Below are positions 26,442 to 33,537 of a stretch of DNA of 64,000 bases, one piece after another. Under the pieces are notes generated by a model that saw only the letters and a list, made by a program, of their open reading frames with translations, searched no databases and was not told the origin of the DNA. The position numbers were made by a program, and so were the translations under genes. Location: NCBI GenBank assembly GCA_964370825.1, contig CAYJKY010000016.1, positions 3,710-67,709 on the forward strand, read 5' to 3'. The stretch's first letter is position 1. Each line of letters opens with the position of its first letter. Source of the stretch: CAYJBH01 sp964370825 (lineage in GTDB: Bacteria > Bacillota > Clostridia > Oscillospirales > Ruminococcaceae).

Positions 26442-27431
26442 TTAACCTTGATTGCCCGCATTATAGCATTGTAGTGCATCATATGCCTTGTGCAGGTTTT
26501 CAAGGTAGTATTTTTTATGCTTGTCTGTAAGGTTTAGACGATAGGTAATGATGGCATCCTTCAACTCAATTATCAACGCCTTTTCCTCTCTGTCTACATA
26601 CATTTTTTCTTCTAAACAGGACTTTAGTATGGCTACATTTTTATCTAAAGATTCTGAGTCGGTTAATATATCTTTCAGTTCCTCCAAAATTAACGATTTT
26701 GTTTGTTTATAATCCCAAAGGTCAGCAGGCTTTGCTGTCATCACAACTTCACCTTCAGAAAATGAATAGACTTCGCAATTATCAAACATCAATTTAAATA
26801 CCGACTCAAGTAACGGCTGGTTATGCACAACTGCAATAATCAAGCCATTATCTTTTACCGTTTCCACAGCATTTTCGATAATTATTTTCGGGTTGCTGAA
26901 TTTTGTTGTGCCGTTAATTACAACCGTGTTAAAATACTTTTTCTGCAACATATTATGTTCATAGTCCTGCAGAATGTAGTAAAAATTGTTCGCCGTCTTT
27001 AGTGACGATATTTTTTTCAATACGGTTCTGCCTTCGTTGTCGTATTTTCCATCCGACATACCACATAAACGATTATCGCTATTTATTGAGTCCAGTATTT
27101 GTGATAGATGGCAGCTGAGCACACCACTGTTGCACCCTACCTCAAGGCAGTTATAGGGTCGGTAATTTTTTGTTGCATCATTAATGATCAGCAGATTTAC
27201 AAGCATACAGTGTGCCATATATCCGTACTGTTCTTCATCACTGCAATATGCAGAATGTTCCGTGCCTACAACATTAATCGTATTGATGGTCGAGGTGTAC
27301 CCTTCGTTAATTGCTATGAAGGCTTTAGGGTTTTTACGCATAACATTGATGGATAAATCAACTACCACTCTTTCATCTGTCTCATCAACAAAATAAATCA
27401 CATTGTTTTTATCAACTAATCTTCCGATCAT
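26442..27431 (-). CDS. SAM-methyltransferase-like protein of a glycosyltransferase cassette
   Basis: Family not confidently recognised. A Rossmann methyltransferase motif I is visible as YNCLEVGCNSGVLSCHL (residues 93-109), followed by a TVVINGTTKFSNPKIIIENAVETVKDNGLIIAVV stretch that fits motifs II-III of class I methyltransferases. The N-terminal 90 residues and the last 90 (charged, helical, KYYLENLHKAYDAL) are not assigned. The catalytic motif after the third strand is unusual (VVHNQPLLE). The ATG at 27431 behind GAGGGGGTG overlaps the end of the preceding glycosyltransferase by 20 bases, so the two are one transcription unit and probably act on the same glycan. Confidence 0.7.
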   Translation of the reverse strand: MIGRLVDKNNVIYFVDETDERVVVDLSINVMRKNPKAFIAINEGYTSTINTINVVGTEHSAYCSDEEQYGYMAHCMLVNLLIINDATKNYRPYNCLEVGCNSGVLSCHLSQILDSINSDNRLCGMSDGKYDNEGRTVLKKISSLKTANNFYYILQDYEHNMLQKKYFNTVVINGTTKFSNPKIIIENAVETVKDNGLIIAVVHNQPLLESVFKLMFDNCEVYSFSEGEVVMTAKPADLWDYKQTKSLILEELKDILTDSESLDKNVAILKSCLEEKMYVDREEKALIIELKDAIITYRLNLTDKHKKYYLENLHKAYDALQCYNAGNQG

Positions 27432-29412
27432 CCAACACCCCCTCATTTAGTAGATAATGAAGTTTGTCCACAATTTTCTCGAAACTAAAATTCCTTTCAT
27501 AATGTAGCCTTGCCTGCACCCCGAAGTCCATTTGCATTTTTTCATTAAGGCAGATTTTTTTGAGATTATCCGCATATGCTTCTACATCATCTATCGGCGA
27601 TACAAGTCCACAGCTACCATTCGCAATTACATCATTATATGAGTCTATCTTGGTAGTTAACATTGCACATCCAAAGCTTAATGCCTCAGCAATAACGTTT
27701 GGAGTTCCTCCTTCTACATTTGACGATAATGCAAAAACCTTTGCCTTTGCATACTCATTAAACAACAATTTTTTATCAAAAATCGGACCTGTAAAAACTA
27801 TTCTGTCACTGAATTTCGTATTGTTTGATAGGAAAGTCTCTATTTCATCGGAGCATTCCCCATCGGTCGTGCCGGTGAGTTTGAGTGTCCAGCCCGGAAT
27901 ATCATTAGCAATCAGTGTAAATGCTCTAAGCAAAAGCATGATATTTTTTTGTGACATTCCTAACCGTGAGACGGTATATATTGTTTTTTCCTTTTGGGTA
28001 TAATCCACCTCATCAATTTCTTTCACAAAATTCAAATATCCATTAGGAATTACCTCGATGTTCCATGGCCACTTTTCATTTAAATGTTTCGCCATATCCC
28101 TGCATGAGGCCCCTATGACATCACAACTGTCCATAAACTGCACAAATCGCGAATCGGTAGAATCGATAGCTTCTGTCCATCGATTATTTGCATCGGTTGC
28201 AACATAAACTATTCCGTTTGGATTAAGTTGCTTGTATCTCACGGTGTGGGCATAGTTCGTTTCATACAAGCCGTATACTACTAATAAATCTATCTCGAGA
28301 GCATTTCTTTCAATATATTTCACCATTTCAGAGTAATACTCCTCGGATGGGATAAACTCCATCTTCATACCTTTTACATAACTATCCAAATATGGATATT
28401 CCCCGTTTCTTCCTCCTACCATTATTGCCTCGTAACCATAATTTTTATGAAGAAGGTATGGGATTATCCCACAATCTTTAGTCAGCATAGCATTTTCCCA
28501 GTTTTGCGAAACAGGCGCAAGTGTCACCACTCGTTTAGTGCATTTAATAAATTCGCTGTTTGATTTTAGTGCTTTTTTGTCTTTATGCGTCGCATAAACA
28601 ACTGTTTTTTCGAGATTGGTATCATCATAATGGCGTATATGAAAGGTGTACTCGTCTTTAATAGCATCAATCAATCTCGGAATTAATCGGAGATTACCTA
28701 TTTTATTATCAACACATACAGCAAGGCATGGACTTTCGTTAATAATGTGATTTTTAGCACCAATCAGTACATCGCACTCCTGTCCGTAAAAATCCATCTT
28801 GATATAGCTAATTTTCGCCTCAACCTCGTCATCCATCCTATAAACAATATTTCCGGTGTCACTCGGCACGCATTTATTAATATGAGCGTTCGGAAAATCT
28901 GTTAATCGCTCAGCTATTTCACTGCAGTTGTGTGCGCATGAATCGTATACGTGTATGCTATCATATTCAGGATTATATCGTATAAACCCCTCCGCAACCG
29001 CTTCGCCGATATTGCCGTAATCAACAAAAACGGCCATTGGCTCGGGCGGAATTATTTCCGATTCAAAATACTGAACCCCGGAAAGGTTTTTTGCATTTTC
29101 GAGAAAAATCTTGTTAGGGTATATCCTGTAAAGCAAAAGATTTGCTAAAATTGCTTTAGAGGTTGTGTCGTTGAGTCTCTCGTACAACCACATGTACTCA
29201 TCTACATTTTGCTTAACTTCCTCGATATAATTTTGCAGTAGTTCGACTTTATTCTCTGAAGTGTTTGGGCCAATCGGGAAACACATTAAAATTTCCTTCT
29301 CGACATGTAGCATATTCGCACTGTAAGTTAATATATCATCAGCAGTATTTGCACTGATTTCGCAACATAAGTCAGAAAAGAAATCCGATGAGTCAAAATT
29401 AATTTTAAACAT
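27412..29412 (-). CDS. Fusion of an FkbM-like methyltransferase domain and a GT4 glycosyltransferase
   Basis: 666 residues with two parts. Residues about 85-275 follow the FkbM-methyltransferase pattern: AVFVDYGNIGEAVAEGF, the VYDSCAHNCSEI acidic loop, ISYIKMDFYGQECDVLIGAK, then LRLIPRLIDAI and YTFHIRHYDD. The usual glycine-rich VDVGA motif is altered to VDYGN, so SAM binding may be lost. Residues about 295-655 are a GT-B, GT4-type glycosyltransferase, with VIPNGYLNFV, YTVSRLGMSQKNI and the nucleotide-sugar motif EGGTPNVIAEALSFG. The ATG at 29412 has GAGGTGAA upstream. No signal peptide or membrane helix. Likely decorates a surface glycan or protein; substrates unknown. Confidence 0.82.
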   Translation of the reverse strand: MFKINFDSSDFFSDLCCEISANTADDILTYSANMLHVEKEILMCFPIGPNTSENKVELLQNYIEEVKQNVDEYMWLYERLNDTTSKAILANLLLYRIYPNKIFLENAKNLSGVQYFESEIIPPEPMAVFVDYGNIGEAVAEGFIRYNPEYDSIHVYDSCAHNCSEIAERLTDFPNAHINKCVPSDTGNIVYRMDDEVEAKISYIKMDFYGQECDVLIGAKNHIINESPCLAVCVDNKIGNLRLIPRLIDAIKDEYTFHIRHYDDTNLEKTVVYATHKDKKALKSNSEFIKCTKRVVTLAPVSQNWENAMLTKDCGIIPYLLHKNYGYEAIMVGGRNGEYPYLDSYVKGMKMEFIPSEEYYSEMVKYIERNALEIDLLVVYGLYETNYAHTVRYKQLNPNGIVYVATDANNRWTEAIDSTDSRFVQFMDSCDVIGASCRDMAKHLNEKWPWNIEVIPNGYLNFVKEIDEVDYTQKEKTIYTVSRLGMSQKNIMLLLRAFTLIANDIPGWTLKLTGTTDGECSDEIETFLSNNTKFSDRIVFTGPIFDKKLLFNEYAKAKVFALSSNVEGGTPNVIAEALSFGCAMLTTKIDSYNDVIANGSCGLVSPIDDVEAYADNLKKICLNEKMQMDFGVQARLHYERNFSFEKIVDKLHYLLNEGVLDDRKIS

Positions 29413-29441
29413 TTTTCACCTCGACACTACAAACAATGTGC

Positions 29442-29471
29442 ATTCTATGCTATTTTCTACAACGATTTCAA
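29442..29471 (-). promoter_or_regulatory. Candidate promoter of the glycosyltransferase cassette
   Basis: Minus strand TTGAAA (29466-29471), 18 bases, TAGAAT (29442-29447). Confidence 0.4.
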
Positions 29472-29483
29472 GTTATTTGTGTT

Positions 29484-30128
29484 TTATCGCATTAATACGG
29501 TCCCTAACTCTGCAACATCGGCTACAATTGTATCTGCACCGGCCATTGTCAACTCCTCTAAATCACCGTAACCGTACAGAACTCCTATGCATTTAATGCC
29601 GTGCTTTTTAGCTCCAATCACATCATATTTTCGGTCACCTATCATTACAACATTGGAAATGTCGGTAATTCTGTTCTGCTCTAACGCATATTTAATAACC
29701 TCTGCTTTATCATCACGTGTGCCGTTTAGCTCACTGCCCGAAACAAAGGTAAAGTACTGTGCTATCTCGAAATACTCAAGAATTTTTTTAGCATATACGG
29801 TCGGTTTTGAAGTTGCAAGGATAATGATCTTGTCTTGATCATAAAGCGATTTTAGCAGTTCCTTTATTCCGTCATATATCCTATTTTCGAAAAGACCTTT
29901 TTCTGAGAAACGTTCCCTATATTTGGATACTAAAAATTTTGCATCCTCCTGTGAAAATCCGTAATCATCTTGAAAAGAGTCTATGAGCGGCGGACCGATA
30001 AACTTACACAGATCATCAAGGTTCTCGGTTTTCACTCCTAAGTGCTCCAACGCATATGCCACACAGGTTGTTATTCCTATTTTGGGGTCGGTTAATGTAC
30101 CATCCAGGTCAAAAAGCATGTATTGCAT
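29484..30128 (-). CDS. HAD-superfamily phosphatase, phosphoglycolate-phosphatase type
   Basis: Small-molecule phosphatase of the HAD subfamily IA (Gph/PpaX-like). Catalytic DxD motif in LFDLDGTLTDP at the N-terminus, motif II ATSKPT near residue 106, the Lys of motif III in KAEVIKYAL and motif IV MIGDRKYDVIGAK near 162. A helical cap domain lies between motifs I and II. 214 residues from the ATG at 30128, which has AAGGAGAT upstream; the frame opens earlier at 30158 without a site. Physiological substrate unknown. Divergent from the potassium channel gene, with a perfect inverted repeat at its -35 box. Confidence 0.88.
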   Translation of the reverse strand: MQYMLFDLDGTLTDPKIGITTCVAYALEHLGVKTENLDDLCKFIGPPLIDSFQDDYGFSQEDAKFLVSKYRERFSEKGLFENRIYDGIKELLKSLYDQDKIIILATSKPTVYAKKILEYFEIAQYFTFVSGSELNGTRDDKAEVIKYALEQNRITDISNVVMIGDRKYDVIGAKKHGIKCIGVLYGYGDLEELTMAGADTIVADVAELGTVLMR

Positions 30129-30156
30129 CTGTTTTATCTCCTTCTCTTTTATGAAC

Positions 30157-30185
30157 ATAATATCACATTATTCGATAAATCTCAA
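30157..30185 (-). promoter_or_regulatory. Promoter of the HAD phosphatase
   Basis: Minus strand TTGAGA (30180-30185), 17 bases, TATTAT (30157-30162). The -10 lies about 30 bases before the ATG. The -35 box lies inside the left arm of the 30179-30201 inverted repeat. Confidence 0.6.
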
Positions 30186-30201
30186 TAATAAATATTGAGA
30201 T
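30179..30201. repeat. Perfect 9-bp inverted repeat in a divergent promoter region
   Basis: ATCTCAATA, five bases, TATTGAGAT. It covers the HAD -35 box and ends ten bases before the -35 of the channel promoter, so a bound protein could affect both genes. There is no T run, so it is not a terminator. Confidence 0.65.
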
Positions 30202-30210
30202 AATTGTTTA

Positions 30211-30239
30211 TTGAAAAATCACAAATAATATGCTATACT
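30211..30239 (+). promoter_or_regulatory. Promoter of the potassium channel gene
   Basis: TTGAAA (30211-30216), 17 bases, TATACT (30234-30239), with a TG two bases ahead of the -10 (extended -10). Confidence 0.65.
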
Positions 30240-30273
30240 AAAATTGTAAAACAAACTCGGATGGTATTAGTTT

Positions 30274-31296
30274 ATGTTGAGAGTAAAAAAAAGGATATTC
30301 GAGATAATCAGCCCCGCTGCAAAGGATGATTTTTACAGCAGAATATTTGACCTTCTCGTTATGATTTTAATTGTTTTAAATGTTACTACCATCGTAATAT
30401 CAACTTTTGATACATCGTCTGATGTATTAATAATCGCTTCCTATACAATTGAATCGGTATGTATTTTAGTGTTTGGTGTTGAATATGCATTGCGCCTCTG
30501 GACAAGTGACATGTTGTATCCCGAAGCGGGTAAGCTAAAAGCAAGAATTAAGTATGTTTTTTCATTTATGGCAATTATCGATCTGCTTTCAATCATGCCC
30601 TTTTCCCTACCGTTTGTCACAGGCGTTGACCAAAGAATTGTTGACGTTTTCAGAATTATCAGGTTGCTTAGGGTGTTCAAGCTTCACCGTTATACCTCTG
30701 CACTTGGCTCTATGGCCAAGGTGTTAAAACGTAAGGCAGCTCAGCTTACCTCCTCGGTTTCGGTAATTGTTATCTTAACAATTATCACCTCAATAATAAT
30801 CTATAACATTGAGTCTGAGGCTCAGCCGGACGTTTTTATTAACGCATTTTCAGGTTTTTGGTGGTCGGTTGCAACCTTTACCACCGTCGGATACGGTGAT
30901 ATCGTCCCCATTACATATCTCGGAAAACTATTTAGCAGCATTATTGCGTTTTTAGGACTTGGACTAGTTGCCATTCCTACCGGAATTATTTCGGCCGGTT
31001 TTGTTGAACTTGACAACGAGAGGCATGAAAGGGAAATTAAAAAGATAGTCAACGAGCTTGAGCATGGTCTTGAGGCAGATGCCGAGCGTGACGATGAGAT
31101 AAAGAAGATGGTCATCGAGTTAGAGCAAGGGCTTGAGGAAGATGCAAAGCGTGATAAAAAAATTACAAAATTAGTGTCCGAATTAGGGCAAAATACGGCT
31201 ACTGTTGTCGTAGCACCAACCGAAATAGAGTCAAAGACTTTTGAGGTCAGTGAAAAAAAATGTTATTGTCCCTACTGTGGAAACAAAATTGACTAA
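30274..31296 (+). CDS. Voltage-gated-type potassium channel with a repeated cytoplasmic tail
   Basis: Six-transmembrane Kv-like subunit expected to form a tetrameric K+ pore. S1 to S3 at residues about 23-43, 52-75 and 93-112; an S4 with regularly spaced positives (R127, R130, R133, K136, R139); pore helix and selectivity filter TTVGYGD (203-209); S6 about 216-240. The tail (254-306) holds two 21-residue repeats beginning EIKK and a partial third, strongly helical and acidic, probably a coiled coil. It ends CYCPYCGNKID, half of a zinc-ribbon knuckle. The tail and the CxxC end are unusual in bacterial Kv proteins. ATG with GGATGG upstream. Confidence 0.9.
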   Translation: MLRVKKRIFEIISPAAKDDFYSRIFDLLVMILIVLNVTTIVISTFDTSSDVLIIASYTIESVCILVFGVEYALRLWTSDMLYPEAGKLKARIKYVFSFMAIIDLLSIMPFSLPFVTGVDQRIVDVFRIIRLLRVFKLHRYTSALGSMAKVLKRKAAQLTSSVSVIVILTIITSIIIYNIESEAQPDVFINAFSGFWWSVATFTTVGYGDIVPITYLGKLFSSIIAFLGLGLVAIPTGIISAGFVELDNERHEREIKKIVNELEHGLEADAERDDEIKKMVIELEQGLEEDAKRDKKITKLVSELGQNTATVVVAPTEIESKTFEVSEKKCYCPYCGNKID

Positions 31297-31320
31297 CATA
31301 GCATTATGTATTGCTATGTT
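31295..31320. repeat. Perfect inverted repeat, candidate metalloregulator operator
   Basis: AACATAGCA, eight bases, TGCTATGTT. It begins at the channel stop codon and covers the -35 box (31311-31316) of the downstream DtxR-family gene. No T run follows, so an operator is more likely than a terminator. Confidence 0.65.
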
Positions 31321-31339
31321 AATGGTCGTATGTTATAAT
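31311..31339 (+). promoter_or_regulatory. Promoter of the DtxR-family regulator and ABC exporter
   Basis: TTGCTA (31311-31316), 17 bases, TATAAT (31334-31339), ending 22 bases before the ATG. Confidence 0.65.
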
Positions 31340-31361
31340 GGTTGTAATGATGGAGGGCTAC

Positions 31362-31730
31362 ATGAAAATATATCAATCAAGCGAGGATTATCTCGAGGCA
31401 ATTTTAGTTTTGAAGAACAGAATAGGTGTTGTGCGCTCGATAGACATTGTGAACGAGCTTGGATTTACTAAACCCAGTGTTAGCGTTGCCATGAAAAAAC
31501 TTCGTGAGAGTGGTTATATAGCAATGGATGAAAGTGGTTATATTACACTTAGCGAAAGTGGCATGGGTATTGCCAGCAAGGTAAGCCAGCGTCATGAACT
31601 GCTCACTGCTTTTTTAATGAAAATAGGAGTAGATGAGGAAAATGCAACGGCTGATGCGTGCAGGATTGAACACGACCTATGTGATGAAACATTCAGTTGC
31701 ATAAAAAAGCATTACGAAGGGTTGAAATAG
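31362..31730 (+). CDS. DtxR/MntR-family metal-dependent transcriptional regulator
   Basis: Winged-helix metalloregulator of the short (MntR-like) form: helix-turn-helix in IDIVNELGFTKPSVSVAMKKLRESGY (27-52), then a dimerisation/metal domain; no SH3-like C-terminal domain. Candidate metal ligands by alignment in the head: D9 and E12 (as D8/E11 of MntR), H78, C100, E103 and H104. C100 takes the place of MntR Glu99 and matches the Cys of DtxR/IdeR, so whether it senses Mn or Fe is open. 122 residues from the ATG at 31362, behind GGAGG. It heads the two ABC transporter genes. Confidence 0.9.
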   Translation: MKIYQSSEDYLEAILVLKNRIGVVRSIDIVNELGFTKPSVSVAMKKLRESGYIAMDESGYITLSESGMGIASKVSQRHELLTAFLMKIGVDEENATADACRIEHDLCDETFSCIKKHYEGLK

Positions 31731-31741
31731 TCTTTAAAATT

Positions 31742-33535
31742 ATGAAAAGATATAGCATATTAAGCTTTTTTCCTATGACAAAGGGCTACCGCCTTGGGTT
31801 GGTAGCCTCCTTTGTGTTCGTTATTTTGGCGGTAATTTTGAGCTACTTAACACCTCAGGTTGTGAGGATTACCGTCGATTCAATAATAGGTACAGAACCA
31901 TTTGCACTCCCCTCTTTTCTTGTAGAAATTATCGATAGTTTAGGAGGGAGAGAGTTCCTTGCAGATAATTTAATCTGGTGTGCTATCATTTCCTTTGTGT
32001 TATCCTTAGCCTCGGCTCTTTGCGACTTTGGGTCAAGACGATATCTTGCAACCTCCTCAGAGGGTATACTTGAGGTTGTTCGCAACCGTCTGTTCGAACA
32101 CATTCAGTTGCTCCCCTACCGTTGGCATAACGATCATCAAACCGGAGATATCATACAACGTTGCACCTCTGATGTCGAAATGATAAAAAACTTTATCAAC
32201 GAACATTTGCAAGCTTTGGTTCGAACCGTATTTCTAATTGTTATCGCACTCGGACTTATGTTTTCAATGAACACACTTATGGCATTTATCGCCTTCATTT
32301 TCATTCCTATAACCTTACTGTATTCCCTGGTTTTTTATTATCTAATCGGTAACAAATTTAAGGAAGCGGACGAGACTGAAGGGGAGCTTAATGCAGTTGC
32401 GCAGGAGAGTCTTACGGCTGTTTATGTTGTTCGCGCTTTCGGAAGAGAGCGTCACGAGCTTGCTAAATTTGAGGAAAAGAACGAAAAGTTTGCCGAGCAC
32501 TGGGTGAGTCTTGGCTCGCTTATGGGTGCCAACTGGGGAGTTGGCGATCTAATTGGATTTGTTCAGATAATCACAATCATTGTTGTTGGAACAGTTCTTG
32601 CTGTCGACGGACAGATAACGCTCGGTGACTTCATAACCTTTGTCTACTACAACGCCATGTTAGTGTGGCCCATCCGTCAGCTTGGACGTGTCCTTTCCGA
32701 GCTTAGCAAATCTTCTGTAAGTTCTAGACGAATATTTGAAATTCTTTCGGCCGAGCGTGAACCGGTGTGTGAAAACCCGAAAACTGCCGACATGACCGGA
32801 GACATTGAATTTAAAAATGTATCTTTTGGCTACAACGAACACACACCTGCCGTAAGTGATGTCAGCTTCAGGCTAAAGGGAGGACAGACTCTTGGAATAC
32901 TCGGTTCTACCGGTAGCGGAAAATCCACCCTGATGTATTTACTTGACAGACTGTATGAAATCCCACCGAATAGCGGAAAAATAACCATAGGTGGTGTTGA
33001 CATAGTCGAAATGGATATTCAATATCTACGCAAACATATCGGTATCGTGTTACAGGAACCTTTTTTATTTTCTAAAACATTTAAAGAAAACATTTCGGAC
33101 GGTGCACACAGTGAGGATCTTGATTTAATTCGTCATTATTCCGAGATTGCGGTAATAGACAGCTCGATTATTGGTTTTGCGCATGGATACGATACCATGA
33201 TTGGTGAGCGAGGCGTTACAATTTCAGGTGGACAACGCCAGCGTGTCGCCATCGCCCGAATGTTAATGCAGGATACTCCTATCAAGGTGTTTGACGACTC
33301 ACTTTCAGCTGTTGATATGGAGACGGATGCCAAGATACGCAGGGCGATTAATGAAAGGGTTAAGGGAACCACCATTATTATCACCCACCGAATTGCAACG
33401 GTAATGAACGCCGACCTTATACTTGTCATGGATAAGGGACATATTGTACAGACCGGAAATCATAAAACCCTCACCGAAGCCGAAGGCATATACCGCCGCA
33501 TATTTGAAAGCCAAAGTGTTAGAGAGGAGGATTAA
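31742..33535 (+). CDS. ABC exporter, half-transporter A (degenerate catalytic site)
   Basis: Type I exporter half: six membrane helices (residues about 15-320), then an ATPase domain with Walker A GSTGSGKST, Q-loop VLQEPFLF, signature ISGGQRQR and Walker B VFDDSLSAVD. The residue after the Walker B Asp is Asp instead of the catalytic Glu, the hallmark of the degenerate site in heterodimeric exporters such as BmrCD and LmrCD. It pairs with the next gene. Start uncertain: ATG at 31742 fits the family, 12 bases after the regulator stop, but has no good ribosome site; an in-frame TTG at 31697 overlaps the regulator. Confidence 0.9.
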   Translation: MKRYSILSFFPMTKGYRLGLVASFVFVILAVILSYLTPQVVRITVDSIIGTEPFALPSFLVEIIDSLGGREFLADNLIWCAIISFVLSLASALCDFGSRRYLATSSEGILEVVRNRLFEHIQLLPYRWHNDHQTGDIIQRCTSDVEMIKNFINEHLQALVRTVFLIVIALGLMFSMNTLMAFIAFIFIPITLLYSLVFYYLIGNKFKEADETEGELNAVAQESLTAVYVVRAFGRERHELAKFEEKNEKFAEHWVSLGSLMGANWGVGDLIGFVQIITIIVVGTVLAVDGQITLGDFITFVYYNAMLVWPIRQLGRVLSELSKSSVSSRRIFEILSAEREPVCENPKTADMTGDIEFKNVSFGYNEHTPAVSDVSFRLKGGQTLGILGSTGSGKSTLMYLLDRLYEIPPNSGKITIGGVDIVEMDIQYLRKHIGIVLQEPFLFSKTFKENISDGAHSEDLDLIRHYSEIAVIDSSIIGFAHGYDTMIGERGVTISGGQRQRVAIARMLMQDTPIKVFDDSLSAVDMETDAKIRRAINERVKGTTIIITHRIATVMNADLILVMDKGHIVQTGNHKTLTEAEGIYRRIFESQSVREED

Positions 33536-33537
33536 TT

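Noticed and set aside
31241..31471. 76-codon frame spanning the channel end and regulator start
   Set aside because: It crosses the stop of one gene, the promoter and the start of the next in another frame; the two flanking genes explain the sequence.
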